Positions 33,409 to 42,388 of a stretch of DNA of 64,000 nucleotides are shown in pieces. Both the position numbers and the translations under genes were made by a program. Under the pieces are notes generated by a model. That model did no database searches and was not told the origin of the DNA. It worked only from the letters and a program-made list of their open reading frames with translations. How positions within the stretch are numbered: position 1 is the first letter of the stretch; each line of letters opens with the position of its first letter. The stretch lies in NCBI GenBank assembly GCA_020633995.1, contig JACKCO010000003.1, forward strand, positions 620,001-684,000. Direction: 5' to 3'. The DNA comes from Campylobacterota bacterium. GTDB lineage: Bacteria; Babelota; Babeliae; Babelales; RVW-14.

Positions 33409-34110
33409 TTACCGACCAATGGATTGTGAATGCTTGCGTAGTTTTTCAGTGAAAAATGATGCCACGAGTGTTTGGACAATGTCACTTGTTTCATCTTGCT
33501 CTGTTAATTCAAAAACATCTATCCCTTGTTCTACTAAATGGTTTAAGTATAGAGCGTCAAGAGTTCCATCGTGCAAATATATTATGGATTGTGGTCTTAC
33601 TTTCAAGTCAGCTAAGGCTTTTCTGTATGATTCTTGAACAGTAATTTGATTCGCCCCTATTCTGACTTGAATAAAAAAGAAAGTAATATGAGTTTTATGT
33701 AACTCAGGTAAAATTTTTTCTGTGATGGCTTGTTTTAAAGTAGCACCAGCCATTGCCTGAATAAGTAATTGAGTAGTTTCTGGGGGCATATATTCACTTG
33801 CTGTGTCTCGCGGAGCAGTAAAAGTGTTATCTATAAACGAGCATGTAAAATTTTCAATTCCTTGGTGCGTTATTTTTGTTGGATGCGCTCGTGTGTCTAT
33901 GATGAAAAATAAATGTTGTAAAACTTCTGGAGTTAGCGTTAGTTTGTGTTTATTTGTTTGAAACATGCAAAAGGGAGGAGTTCTTGGTCTTTCTATTTCT
34001 TTTATGACTTCTCTTTCTTCTTTCATTTGTTCGGGTAGCTCGGCGGCGGTGCATGGGTTTGCGACTAATATGCTCAGCAAACATACAGCTGCTAAGTGTA
34101 AATGATTCAC
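33409..34110 (-). CDS. Exported protein, tandem family member 4 (divergent, no Lys tract)
   Basis: 233 residues. A signal ending NPCTAA-EL leads to an acidic region instead of the Lys tract. The core is recognisable: LTLTPEVLQHLFFIIDTRAHP, TVQESYRKALADLKVRPQSIIYL and YLNHLVEQGIDVFEL. It is the first gene of the array on the minus strand, with AAAAAAGGAG before the ATG. A hairpin AAGAAT/ATTCTT lies in its leader at 34128-34150. Confidence 0.7.
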   Translation of the reverse strand: MNHLHLAAVCLLSILVANPCTAAELPEQMKEEREVIKEIERPRTPPFCMFQTNKHKLTLTPEVLQHLFFIIDTRAHPTKITHQGIENFTCSFIDNTFTAPRDTASEYMPPETTQLLIQAMAGATLKQAITEKILPELHKTHITFFFIQVRIGANQITVQESYRKALADLKVRPQSIIYLHDGTLDALYLNHLVEQGIDVFELTEQDETSDIVQTLVASFFTEKLRKHSQSIGR

Positions 34111-34198
34111 GAGGTTTCTCCTTTTTTAAGAATACAAAACATGCATTCTTAAAAAAATAGAGGCAAAAATCTGAAAAGAGAAGCTTTTTGGAAAAAAG

Positions 34199-34273
34199 TG
34201 GTGCCAGGAGGCGGAATCGAACCGCCGACACGTAGATTTTCAGTCTACTGCTCTACCCCTGAGCTATCCTGGC
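34199..34273 (-). tRNA. tRNA-Phe (anticodon GAA)
   Basis: Minus-strand cloverleaf with acceptor GCCAGGA/TCCTGGC, D-stem GCTC, anticodon loop CTGAAAA (anticodon GAA), T-stem GGCGG with loop TTCGATT, discriminator A and an encoded CCA. It lies directly upstream of the four-gene family on the same strand. Confidence 0.96.
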
Positions 34274-34528
34274 ATTATTTAAAGAAGCTTTTATTCAAAG
34301 CGAATGATTGTGTAGAATACAAGGAGTAAGCGGGCGTGTCAACTAAAAAATTGCTGGTTATACAATCAAAAATGACCTGATAGTGCGTTGTTTGAATGAA
34401 CAGGAGGCCTATTTTACTTTTCTGCAGGTTATTGCACAATAATTTTAGGTATGTTTTACTATGCTTTTTATTACGAAAAATATGTTGAGCAATTATTACC
34501 ATTTTAAAGGCGTGAAGGGCGTTGCGGT

Positions 34529-36373
34529 ATGGAAAGCGAGCAGAGGGATCATCGGAGTACTGAGAGCTTAAAAAAACAGGTCAAAGATGTTATAAAGTCT
34601 TTGGGTATTGTGTTTGGCGATATTGGGACCAGTCCAATTTATGCGCTATCTGTCATTTTTTTATTTATTGCCCCCAGTAGCGAAAATATTTTTGGCGTTT
34701 TATCGCTTATTTTTTGGACGTTGACGAGTGTGGTAACACTTGAGTACGCATGGCTTGCCATGAGTCTAGGCAAAAAAGGTGAGGGTGGAACCATCGTGCT
34801 TAAAGAGCTTTTGACACCGCTACTCAGTTCACCAAAGCAGGCCATGGTGGTGACAATACTGACATTCATAGCAATATCACTCTTCTTTGGTGACGGGGTT
34901 ATTACCCCAGCTGTAGGTATTTTGAGTGCTGTTGAAGGGGCGTTGCTTATTCCTGCATTTGCGCAGGTGAGCCGTACAGTACTCGTTGTTGCTGCGTGTG
35001 CGATTACAACCATGTTGTTTTTGTTGCAAAAGCGTGGAGCTGAGCGTGTTTCGCATGCTTTTGGGCCATTAATGCTGCTTTGGTTTAGTGCATTATCCAT
35101 TTCTGGTATGTACTCAATCGTTCAGCATCCAAGCATTTTGTATGCCCTCAATCCATATTATGCACTGCAATTTTTTATTCATAATGGAATTGTAGGTTTT
35201 TTTACATTGTCGGCAATTTTTTTGTGTGCAACAGGAGGTGAGGCGCTCTATGCAGACATGGGTCACCTTGGACGTATGCCTATCATTCGAGCTTGGTGTG
35301 TCGTTTTTGTTGCACTGACCCTTACCTATCTAGGACAAGGGGCTTTTTTACTTTCTAGCCCAGATGCTAAGTACGTTTTGTACGAGATGATCTTACATCA
35401 ATTTTCTGCAGCATACATACCATTCTTAATTTTAAGTTTGGTTTCGACAATTGCCGCATCTCAAGCTATGATTAGCGGTATATTCTCAATTGTTTACCAG
35501 GGAATTATTACTAACGTAATCCCGACCATTAAAATAGCCTACACCTCAAGTAAATTACGCTCCCAAGTATACATTGGCTTTATTAACTGGTGTTTGTACA
35601 TTGCTGTTATTTTAGTCATTATTCAATTTCGTTTTTCATACAAATTAACGGCGTTTTATGGTTTTGCGGTAACCGGAACAATGACCATGACCGGTACCAT
35701 GATGACGTGGATTTTTTGGCTTCGTAAAAATTACTTCAAGTCATGTCTTGCGTTTTTGCTAACGTTGATCAACATAGTTTTTCTACTTGCAAGCACATAC
35801 AAAATACCAAAGGGGGGTTACTGGTCTATTTTGATTGGGCTCATTCCATTTACTATTTTGCTTATTTATAACAGAGGTGAGCAGAAGCTGTATGATGTAA
35901 GTGAGTTCACCTCATTGGAAGATTACTTAGAAAAGTACAACGAAGAGTATCAAAAGCATCAGCATCTTGACGGATGTGCATTATTTTTTGCACCCGATGT
36001 TGATAGACTGCAGCCATACGTTGCACAAACGATGTTTGTTAATGGCATTATGTACGAAGAAAATATTATTGTCTCTGTCGTAACGCGCGATGATCCTTTT
36101 GGTGTAATCAGCTTTTTTAAAGGAACGTTAGCGCCAGGATTGCAGGTTTTTGAAATTCATCGTGGCTACATGGAAGTGCTTGATATTGAAAAGATATTGG
36201 TCAACGCGGGCATTAACTCAAAGGTTATTTTTTATGGAATTGAGGCGGTTGCAACAAAAAGCTGGTTGTGGAAAATGTATGCCATTATCAAGCACATGTC
36301 ACCTTCATTTGTCCAGTTTTACAAGCTTCCGGCAAATAAACTACATGGCGTTGTAACACGTGTAGATCTTTAG
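34529..36373 (+). CDS. kup: Low-affinity potassium transporter Kup
   Basis: 614 residues, the normal size. The signature SLGIVFGDIGTSPIYAL lies near residues 24-40, followed by about twelve membrane helices (for example FGDGVITPAVGILSAVEG, TGGEALYADMGHLGRMP) and a cytoplasmic C-terminal domain from about residue 450 (YLEKYNEEYQKHQ onwards). It imports K+ coupled to protons. A second gene, DUF2062, follows eight bases later. Confidence 0.95.
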   Translation: MESEQRDHRSTESLKKQVKDVIKSLGIVFGDIGTSPIYALSVIFLFIAPSSENIFGVLSLIFWTLTSVVTLEYAWLAMSLGKKGEGGTIVLKELLTPLLSSPKQAMVVTILTFIAISLFFGDGVITPAVGILSAVEGALLIPAFAQVSRTVLVVAACAITTMLFLLQKRGAERVSHAFGPLMLLWFSALSISGMYSIVQHPSILYALNPYYALQFFIHNGIVGFFTLSAIFLCATGGEALYADMGHLGRMPIIRAWCVVFVALTLTYLGQGAFLLSSPDAKYVLYEMILHQFSAAYIPFLILSLVSTIAASQAMISGIFSIVYQGIITNVIPTIKIAYTSSKLRSQVYIGFINWCLYIAVILVIIQFRFSYKLTAFYGFAVTGTMTMTGTMMTWIFWLRKNYFKSCLAFLLTLINIVFLLASTYKIPKGGYWSILIGLIPFTILLIYNRGEQKLYDVSEFTSLEDYLEKYNEEYQKHQHLDGCALFFAPDVDRLQPYVAQTMFVNGIMYEENIIVSVVTRDDPFGVISFFKGTLAPGLQVFEIHRGYMEVLDIEKILVNAGINSKVIFYGIEAVATKSWLWKMYAIIKHMSPSFVQFYKLPANKLHGVVTRVDL

Positions 36374-36380
36374 GAGTGCG

Positions 36381-36827
36381 ATGATCAAAAAGTTTTATAA
36401 AAAATTGATGAGTGTAGTGTTGCGTGATCCAAACCCCAAACGTTTAGCACGCTCTTGCGCGTTGGGGGTGTATGTTGCCTTTTCGCCCTTTCCTGGTGCG
36501 CATACGCTCATGATGGTTTGTATGAATTATATTTTTGATCTTCATTTCCCAACACTGTTTGTTGTTGCTTCGATAAATAATCCGTGGACCGCTATACCAT
36601 TTTTTTCAGGAGATTATTTTTTTGGATATTGGCTGGTGCATTATGTCTTTGGGTATTCCCCGTCGTGGGCATTTTCACTGGAAAAATTTTTTGGTTCTGG
36701 TAGTATTTGCGTCTGGTCGTTTTTGATTGGAGGAAATCTGCTTGGAGCGCTTGCAGGGTTGCTCTGCTATCCGTTTGCATTGAGTATTTTTAAACGAATT
36801 ATTGTGCCACAACAGGTGTGTGAGTAA
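36381..36827 (+). CDS. DUF2062 membrane protein
   Basis: 148 residues, with AGGAG before the ATG. It has the DUF2062 pattern: DPNPKRLARSCALGVYVAFSPFPGAHT, NNPWTAIPFFSGDYFFGYWL and three membrane segments. The family is found widely, sometimes beside glycosyltransferases; its role is unproven. It sits between kup and smpB on one strand. Confidence 0.88.
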   Translation: MIKKFYKKLMSVVLRDPNPKRLARSCALGVYVAFSPFPGAHTLMMVCMNYIFDLHFPTLFVVASINNPWTAIPFFSGDYFFGYWLVHYVFGYSPSWAFSLEKFFGSGSICVWSFLIGGNLLGALAGLLCYPFALSIFKRIIVPQQVCE

Positions 36828-36835
36828 AAGACACT

Positions 36836-37285
36836 ATGGATATAGCAAAAAATAAAAAAGCATATTTTGAGTACGAGTTGCTTGAAAAGTTTGAAGCAGG
36901 TGTTCAATTAACGGGCGACGAGATAAAATCACTACGTAAAAAACAGGTTTCGCTTGCAGATGCATTTGCAACATTTACGCGAGGTGAGTTGTTTTTACTC
37001 AATTGCTATATTGCACCGTACACTCATGCATATGAAAAGACCGACGTTTCCCGTCGTTCACGCAAGCTTTTGCTTAACAAACGGGAGCTAAACACACTTG
37101 TGGGGGCGGTTTCAAAAAAAGGTCTGACGATTGTACCGCTACGCATTTTTATCAACAGCCGTGGCTATGCAAAGGTTGAAATAGCACTAGCTCGTCATAA
37201 AAAGTTAGTTGACAAGCGAAAAACGATTCAAGATCGTGAACAGAAGCGTCAGGCTGAGCGAGAAGTGAAGGTTCGTATTAAGTGA
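36836..37285 (+). CDS. smpB: SsrA-binding protein SmpB
   Basis: 149 residues. Motifs are NKKAYFEYELLEKFEAGVQLTGDEIKSLR, LNCYIAPYTHA and RRSRKLLLNKREL, with the basic C-terminal tail KTIQDREQKRQAEREVK. SmpB binds tmRNA and rescues stalled ribosomes. No tmRNA gene is recognisable in the window. Two perfect hairpins follow the stop. Confidence 0.95.
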   Translation: MDIAKNKKAYFEYELLEKFEAGVQLTGDEIKSLRKKQVSLADAFATFTRGELFLLNCYIAPYTHAYEKTDVSRRSRKLLLNKRELNTLVGAVSKKGLTIVPLRIFINSRGYAKVEIALARHKKLVDKRKTIQDREQKRQAEREVKVRIK

Positions 37286-37329
37286 GATAAAGCTGAAAGC
37301 TTTATCTCATCCCCAACTCGATTGGGGAT
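37284..37329 (+). terminator. Two tandem hairpins after smpB
   Basis: GAGATAAAGCT-GAA-AGCTTTATCTC is a perfect 11-pair hairpin overlapping the smpB stop. It is followed at once by ATCCCC-(loop)-GGGGAT. There is no clear T-run, so it may stabilise the 3' end or terminate weakly. Confidence 0.55.
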
Positions 37330-37360
37330 CTAAGAGAAGTAGCAATTAGGGGGGAATTTT

Positions 37361-38119
37361 GTGAGTCTTTTGTGGAAAATGCGTCGTCTTAAAACGTGTG
37401 ACAACACGATGGCGTGGGCGCGGCAAAACTTTGACCAACTCGAGCATGCGACTGTTATTGTTGTTGACAAACTTGAGCACGCGCAAGGCAGGCAAGGACG
37501 TAGTTGGCAGATTATGCCAGGACAACTTTTGGTGACGTTTATTCTAAAGCCAGAGCTTGGCATGTGTGATGAGCATGACCTTTCAATTAGACTTAATCAG
37601 CTTGATATAGCATGTAGCTTAGGTATTCTTGAGCCGTTGCTTGAATATGGCGTTGGTATCAAATGGCCCAACGACTTTGTCTTGAACGATAAAAAAATAG
37701 GCGGCATGCTTGCTCATGCATTATGGCAAGGACAACAACTTCAAGGCCTCATTTTTGGTTTTGCGCTTAACGCTAATACTCGCTTTGAGCCAACTGATGA
37801 GCTGAGCAGTATTGCCACCAGTATTGCGCAAGAGCAGGGTAGCGATGTTGATATGCGTGTCTTATTTAAAAATCTTTTAACGTCAATTGGATCGTGGTAT
37901 CAGGTGTGGTTAGATGGTGCTTATGATCAGTTGTACAAGCAGTGGCGACAGCATCAGGTGTATCTCGGCAAAAAAATTAGCGTTCATCGCAAAGATGGCA
38001 GTGTTGTACAAGGGACTATGACTCAGGTACTGCCTAATGGTGATATGATGTTGCTTGAGAATACCGGTAGTTTATGTACGTTATCGCTGTACGTAGTGGA
38101 GTCAATTCAGTTGGTTTAA
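37361..38119 (+). CDS. birA: Biotin-[carboxylase] ligase BirA
   Basis: 252 residues from a GTG start with AGGGGGG seven bases upstream. It is a ligase without an N-terminal DNA-binding domain (group I type). Motifs are ATVIVVDKLEHAQGRQGRSWQ (GRGRxGR-like loop), GIKWPNDFVLNDKKIGGMLAHA and, at the end, a small C-terminal domain (KISVHRKDGSVVQGTMTQV, GDMMLLENTGSL). It activates biotin with ATP and attaches it to the lysine of the carrier protein at 14138. It lies behind the smpB hairpins and ends at a terminator. Confidence 0.9.
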   Translation: MSLLWKMRRLKTCDNTMAWARQNFDQLEHATVIVVDKLEHAQGRQGRSWQIMPGQLLVTFILKPELGMCDEHDLSIRLNQLDIACSLGILEPLLEYGVGIKWPNDFVLNDKKIGGMLAHALWQGQQLQGLIFGFALNANTRFEPTDELSSIATSIAQEQGSDVDMRVLFKNLLTSIGSWYQVWLDGAYDQLYKQWRQHQVYLGKKISVHRKDGSVVQGTMTQVLPNGDMMLLENTGSLCTLSLYVVESIQLV

Positions 38120-38122
38120 TGT

Positions 38123-38156
38123 AAAAAGGGGCGGAAAAACTTCCGCCCCTTTTTTT
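38123..38156. terminator. Bidirectional terminator between birA and sppA
   Basis: AAAAAGGGGCGGAA-AAAC-TTCCGCCCCTTTTTTT is flanked by A- and T-runs and serves both convergent genes. It overlaps the sppA stop codon. Confidence 0.95.
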
Positions 38157-39099
38157 AATGTGCTTGGATATCGCTGCTGGTTACACTGCAGCGAACCATG
38201 AACTTTTGATAAACGTTGTGTATGAATGCTGCAGTTTTATCTGCAAGACCACCTTGCTCGCCATATTCTTCTTCAGCACCAAATAGTTTCATCAAGCCTG
38301 TGGGCTTTTTAGGTTTTACCAACTTGATTTTGTCATCAGGCTCGATATTAATTAACTTTTTGATTTCAGCTATAGCATCAGAGTATGAACCAATTTCGTC
38401 AATCATGTTGAGCTTAAGAGCTTGACTGCCGGTAAAAACCTTTCCGTCAGCCCATTTTTTGTCATCGGCACCAACGTTACGTTGTGCCTTAATATCTTTG
38501 ACAAATTCTTTGTAGTTATCGTTGGCAAGGTTTTGTAAATAGGCAAGCTCTTTTGGCGTGAGGTCTTTGACTGGGCTTCCGGCAGTCTTGTACTCGCCGG
38601 CCTGCACGTATGTGTAGTTAACCATCCAGTTGTTGAGAAGACCTTTAACGTTTGGTAGTTCCATAAGTGCGCCAACGCTACCAATCATTGACAATGAGTT
38701 TGCAAATATTTTGTTGGAAGCTGATGCAACGTAGTAGCCTCCCGAAGCACAGGTGTTTTCTACAAAACTAACGATAGGTTTTTTCTTTTTGAATTTGAGG
38801 AGCTCATTAAAAATTGCCTGGCATGAGCCGGGGTAGCCTCCTGGGGAATTAATTTTTAAAAGAAGTGCCTTAATATCTTTGTTTTCAGAAAAGTCTTCGA
38901 TTTTTTTGACATAAAAACTTGAGTCAAAGATTGGGCCATTGATGGTTAGGTAAGCGACATGGGCGCTTGGATTGACCGTTTCTTCAAAGGATGTGCGTAA
39001 GTTGGAAATAAGAGCTGGGGTAAATTGAAGAATAAGAATAATAAAGAAAAGATTTCTTAAGATGTTGTAAAAGTTCATCTGCTTGTTGTTTTTTTCCAC
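38155..39099 (-). CDS. sppA: Signal peptide peptidase SppA, short form
   Basis: 314 residues, a single-domain (36 kDa type) form. One N-terminal membrane anchor (about residues 14-32) is followed by the S49 peptidase domain. The nucleophile Ser is in ENTCASGGYYVASA and the general-base Lys in AGEYKTAGSPVKDLTPKE. It degrades signal peptides in the inner membrane after release by signal peptidase. That fits a genome with many exported proteins. The bidirectional terminator overlaps its 3' end. Confidence 0.93.
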   Translation of the reverse strand: MEKNNKQMNFYNILRNLFFIILILQFTPALISNLRTSFEETVNPSAHVAYLTINGPIFDSSFYVKKIEDFSENKDIKALLLKINSPGGYPGSCQAIFNELLKFKKKKPIVSFVENTCASGGYYVASASNKIFANSLSMIGSVGALMELPNVKGLLNNWMVNYTYVQAGEYKTAGSPVKDLTPKELAYLQNLANDNYKEFVKDIKAQRNVGADDKKWADGKVFTGSQALKLNMIDEIGSYSDAIAEIKKLINIEPDDKIKLVKPKKPTGLMKLFGAEEEYGEQGGLADKTAAFIHNVYQKFMVRCSVTSSDIQAH

Positions 39100-39179
39100 A
39101 ATGATTCCTTGAATATGATTTTTTGAATTTGCTTTTTGCGTAAGGTATAACTCTAAATGATTTCCGGTTTGCTTGCAAG

Positions 39180-39228
39180 AAAAGCCGCTTTTGTTAGTTC
39201 CAAACAGACCAACAAAGGCGGCTTTTGA
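39180..39228 (-). terminator. Terminator of the small secreted gene at 39251
   Basis: On the minus strand AAAAGCCGCCTTTGTT pairs with AACAAAAGCGGCTTTT (one bulge), followed by a T-containing tail. Confidence 0.8.
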
Positions 39229-39250
39229 TTATCTGAAAATATAGTATGTT

Positions 39251-39739
39251 TTAAACAGCGCTTGAGGTTTCTTCATCTTTCAGCAAGTTGCTCACATCAA
39301 CAGTTTTGCTTGCCTTGGCATGTTTGCGCTTACTTTTTTCAATAATTGAAATGCTATTTTTATCCTGAGCTTTATTGTAAGTGACTTCAATAATGCGGCT
39401 TGCCTGGGCATCACCAGCGTTGGCGTTGATTACTTCGTTGGTGTATGCAGGCTTTTTGCGGTAGTTACGAAAATAGGTTTTGGTGCCTATTTCTAAAGGT
39501 TTGTTGTTGTGCATTTTATAGGTGCATGAGACAAAGTATGGGCTGCCTTCACGTTGCTTGAGTTGCTTTTTTATTTTGCTGACAGCATCTTTGATAAGCA
39601 TAGATTCAGAAAAAATAAACGATTGTTTGCTTTGCCTGTTTTTTGATGCAAGATTGTGCGGTGTGGTTAAAAGGCACAAGCAACATGCGCTAGCAAATGC
39701 TAAGCCCAAAATTTTTTTACTACATGATAGAAACTTCAT
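39251..39739 (-). CDS. Small exported or lipid-anchored protein of unknown function
   Basis: 162 residues. The N-terminus (MKFLSCSKKILGLAFASACC) is a signal, with several Cys near its end that could form a lipobox. The mature part has YFVSCTYKMHNNKPLEIGTKTYFRN and a basic region KSKRKHAKASKTVD. I recognise no family. It is flanked by terminators and so is probably a single transcription unit. Confidence 0.6.
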   Translation of the reverse strand: MKFLSCSKKILGLAFASACCLCLLTTPHNLASKNRQSKQSFIFSESMLIKDAVSKIKKQLKQREGSPYFVSCTYKMHNNKPLEIGTKTYFRNYRKKPAYTNEVINANAGDAQASRIIEVTYNKAQDKNSISIIEKSKRKHAKASKTVDVSNLLKDEETSSAV

Positions 39740-39885
39740 AATGCATACCTTTCATAAAATAACGCCAATTAAGACGATTCTTTTCCCTAAATTAATCAAG
39801 AACAATAGTCAAAAGGTTGGTGTAGAAGTACAAAAAAGAGTAACGCTCCATTTATCAATTATTTTACCCTTTGTATTAAAATATG

Positions 39886-40746
39886 TCAAATGCATGCACT
39901 AATCCATCGGTCCTTTCCTTGAAGATCTTTGTAGATCGTGATATTGCTCAAGGCTGCTGTTTCAAGGGTTTTTTGCACGGCTTTGGCATTTGTTCCCAGC
40001 TCTAGCACGAGCTGGGGTATTGTGTGGCTTTGTAAGACACTGTTTTTTTTGAGATAGTTGTGTGCTTGTTCAATAATATTGTTGTAAATCCCCAGACCTC
40101 CTGCGTTTGCAACAAATGCTGTCTTGTCTTCCCACTGTGTTACATCCTGTTCAAGGCCTTGCCATTCATGTTCGCTTAAATATGGTGGATTACTTACAAT
40201 TAAGTCGAAAGTTATATCGTTTTGGAGATGCGTGTACAAATCTGACTGTATAAACGTGCAGTTACCAATATTGTTGTGTTGTTTGTTCTGCCGTGCAAGT
40301 TCTATTGCGTGAGATGTAATGTCAACACCAGTTACATTGGCATTGGGTAATGCCTTGCTCAGCGCGAGTGCAATGCATCCCGACCCAGTACATAAATCGA
40401 GAATGTGTAACGGCTCATTTTTAATAGGATCTAATTGCGTAATAAGCCAGCTAACCCATTCTTCAGTTTCAGGCCGTGGAATCAGAACAGGTGGCCTGGT
40501 TATGATATCAAGGTTGCAAAATGGTACACTGCCAAGAATATACTGTAACGGCTTTTTTTCGTTAACACGTTCGTCAACCAGTTTTTCAAGCAATTTAGTC
40601 TGCTCGTGCGTTAGCTGAAAGCTTTTATTTGCAAGAAGTTTTGCTTTGCTTGTTCCTGTTACCTTTTCAAGTAACCACCATGCTTCTTGTTCGGCAGGGA
40701 GTTGCTGCTGTAGTTGTGCAACCACTGTTGCAAGTGTAGCTGTCAT
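39886..40746 (-). CDS. prmC: Release factor N5-glutamine methyltransferase PrmC
   Basis: 286 residues. An N-terminal helical domain (residues 1-80) is followed by the Rossmann methyltransferase domain: RPETEEWV, ILDLCTGSGCIALALSK (SAM-binding) and SNPPYLSEHEW, whose NPPY motif binds the glutamine of the GGQ loop in RF1/RF2. It lies five bases after a small secreted gene and before ftsY on the same strand order (ftsY first). Confidence 0.95.
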   Translation of the reverse strand: MTATLATVVAQLQQQLPAEQEAWWLLEKVTGTSKAKLLANKSFQLTHEQTKLLEKLVDERVNEKKPLQYILGSVPFCNLDIITRPPVLIPRPETEEWVSWLITQLDPIKNEPLHILDLCTGSGCIALALSKALPNANVTGVDITSHAIELARQNKQHNNIGNCTFIQSDLYTHLQNDITFDLIVSNPPYLSEHEWQGLEQDVTQWEDKTAFVANAGGLGIYNNIIEQAHNYLKKNSVLQSHTIPQLVLELGTNAKAVQKTLETAALSNITIYKDLQGKDRWISACI

Positions 40747-40751
40747 AGCAG

Positions 40752-41318
40752 TTAGTTCAATAAAAGCGTGTCAGCAATGGTGCTGAGCATATCAAGCTGT
40801 GCATTCAGTGCGCTTAAGTGGTTCCAGATTTGCTTAATTTCTCCTGCTGATCGTGTCTGACTTGGGCTTTTGTTAATGTGTGGTAGCAGTTTGTTAATGT
40901 AATTTTTTAGTTGCCCTTGTTCGCTTTGCAAGCTTTGTGAAAAACTGTGAAGTTGTATTGACGTCTTTTTGTACGTATGTTTGATGGTGTGTTGTAGAAG
41001 CTGGCGAGCTTGAGCCGCATCAGTTTGAGCAAGTGATTGCAGCTGTGTTATAAACTCTGTTTGATTACACCAGTGGGCGTTGCTTAGCATGCTTTCAATG
41101 TCGAGCAACACATTTTCAAGTAGTTCTTGTTCAGGCGGTAATGTCTTATTTTTGCTTCGTGTAAGCAATTCTTTAACTGACATGTTTGGAATTTGTTTTA
41201 CTGCTCGCTCAACTTGGTCACGTATTTTACGCAATGATTGTATTGGATTTTTTGCATGCGTAGCGTATGGAGCGAAAAGAATGGAAAGCATCAGTGCGCG
41301 TCTGAGGTTTTTTTTCAT
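40752..41318 (-). CDS. Small exported helical protein of unknown function
   Basis: 188 residues. A signal peptide (1-22, ending ATHA) precedes an all-helical, Gln- and Leu-rich mature part (LENVLLDIESMLSNAHW, LQSLAQTDAAQARQLLQHT, SEQGQLKNYINKLLPHI). There are no recognisable domains. It lies 12 bases after ftsY and five before prmC, so all three share a transcript. Confidence 0.6.
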   Translation of the reverse strand: MKKNLRRALMLSILFAPYATHAKNPIQSLRKIRDQVERAVKQIPNMSVKELLTRSKNKTLPPEQELLENVLLDIESMLSNAHWCNQTEFITQLQSLAQTDAAQARQLLQHTIKHTYKKTSIQLHSFSQSLQSEQGQLKNYINKLLPHINKSPSQTRSAGEIKQIWNHLSALNAQLDMLSTIADTLLLN

Positions 41319-41330
41319 AGAAGTCTCCTT

Positions 41331-42224
41331 TTAGCCGTGTAGTAAGTCGTGTACGTACTGCTGGCCATCAAATGGTTTAATGTCTTCAAGTCCTTCTCCA
41401 AAGGTGACATATACAATTGGTATGGAGAGTTTGTCAATGATTGAAAAGACAATGCCACCTTTTCCACTGCCGTCAAGCTTGGTAAGTACGATACCGTTAA
41501 CACTGGTTGCTTGTCCAAATACTTCGGCTTGTGCAAGACTATTTTGCCCAAGCATGGCATCAATGGTAAGCCAGGTGTGAACGTCATGATCTGGCAATTG
41601 ACGTTGAACGATCTTTTTTATTTTTTCCAGCTCTTTCATTAAATTTATTTTTGTTTGTAGTCGACCGGCAGTATCGATGATGATGTGTGAGAAGTTTTCT
41701 TGCTTGAATTTTTCACATGCATCAAACACAACTGAAGCGGGGTCTTGCTCCTGCTTGCCTAAAAAAATTTCAACGCCAATACGAGCAGCCCATTCCTGTA
41801 GCTGCTGTGGAGCAGCAGCCCGAAATGTATCTGCAGCGACAACAAGAATTTTACCCCCATCACGTTTGAGTTTATGGGCATATTTGCTAATAAATGTTGT
41901 TTTACCGGTTCCGTTCACGCCAAGCATAAGTAAAACATGCGGCTGCTTGTCTGGCACGTGTTTTGTTGTAAGTTGCTCTTGAAGTAAGACTTCTAATTCA
42001 TCTTTTGCTTGTTCAAGGCTGGTTATTTTATTGCTGCCAATGTCTGCCTGAAGCTTTTGAATGATACTATTGGTTGTTTTAACGCCGGTATCGGCTGAGA
42101 GTAAAAGGCGTGAGAGTTCGTCGAGAAAAGCTTGATCGAGTTTGCCTGTAGTAAAGAGTGAAGAAACTTTACTCGTGAAGTTGTCATAAACTTTTTTGAA
42201 TTTTTCTTTTATGAATCCGAACAT
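41331..42224 (-). CDS. ftsY: Signal recognition particle receptor FtsY
   Basis: 297 residues, the short form. It has an N domain (residues 1-90) and a GTPase G domain with GVNGTGKTTFISKYAH, VVAADTFRAAAPQQL, DTAGRLQTKINLM and TKLDGSGKGGI. The acidic N-terminal A domain of long FtsY proteins is missing; membrane binding must use the basic N-terminus (KEKFKKVYDNF). It receives Ffh-bound ribosomes at the membrane. Confidence 0.96.
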   Translation of the reverse strand: MFGFIKEKFKKVYDNFTSKVSSLFTTGKLDQAFLDELSRLLLSADTGVKTTNSIIQKLQADIGSNKITSLEQAKDELEVLLQEQLTTKHVPDKQPHVLLMLGVNGTGKTTFISKYAHKLKRDGGKILVVAADTFRAAAPQQLQEWAARIGVEIFLGKQEQDPASVVFDACEKFKQENFSHIIIDTAGRLQTKINLMKELEKIKKIVQRQLPDHDVHTWLTIDAMLGQNSLAQAEVFGQATSVNGIVLTKLDGSGKGGIVFSIIDKLSIPIVYVTFGEGLEDIKPFDGQQYVHDLLHG

Positions 42225-42388
42225 GACTATCCTTGTTAGTGCAGAAACTAGAGACAGAGCTACTACAACGATTTTACCAAGATTACCACAAAAGATGAAA
42301 AAACATTGTAAAAACGTAACAATTTTGTGATGAGATTTTAGTTGTGGCGTACTATTTGTGATTTTGCTTGGTTAAAGCATGTTACCAG

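Noticed and set aside
34639..35100. A 153-codon open frame on the minus strand inside kup
   Set aside because: kup is intact on the other strand with full conserved motifs, so this is a shadow.
37286..37360. tmRNA gene next to smpB
   Set aside because: Only two hairpins are there; no tRNA-like ends or tag reading frame can be seen.
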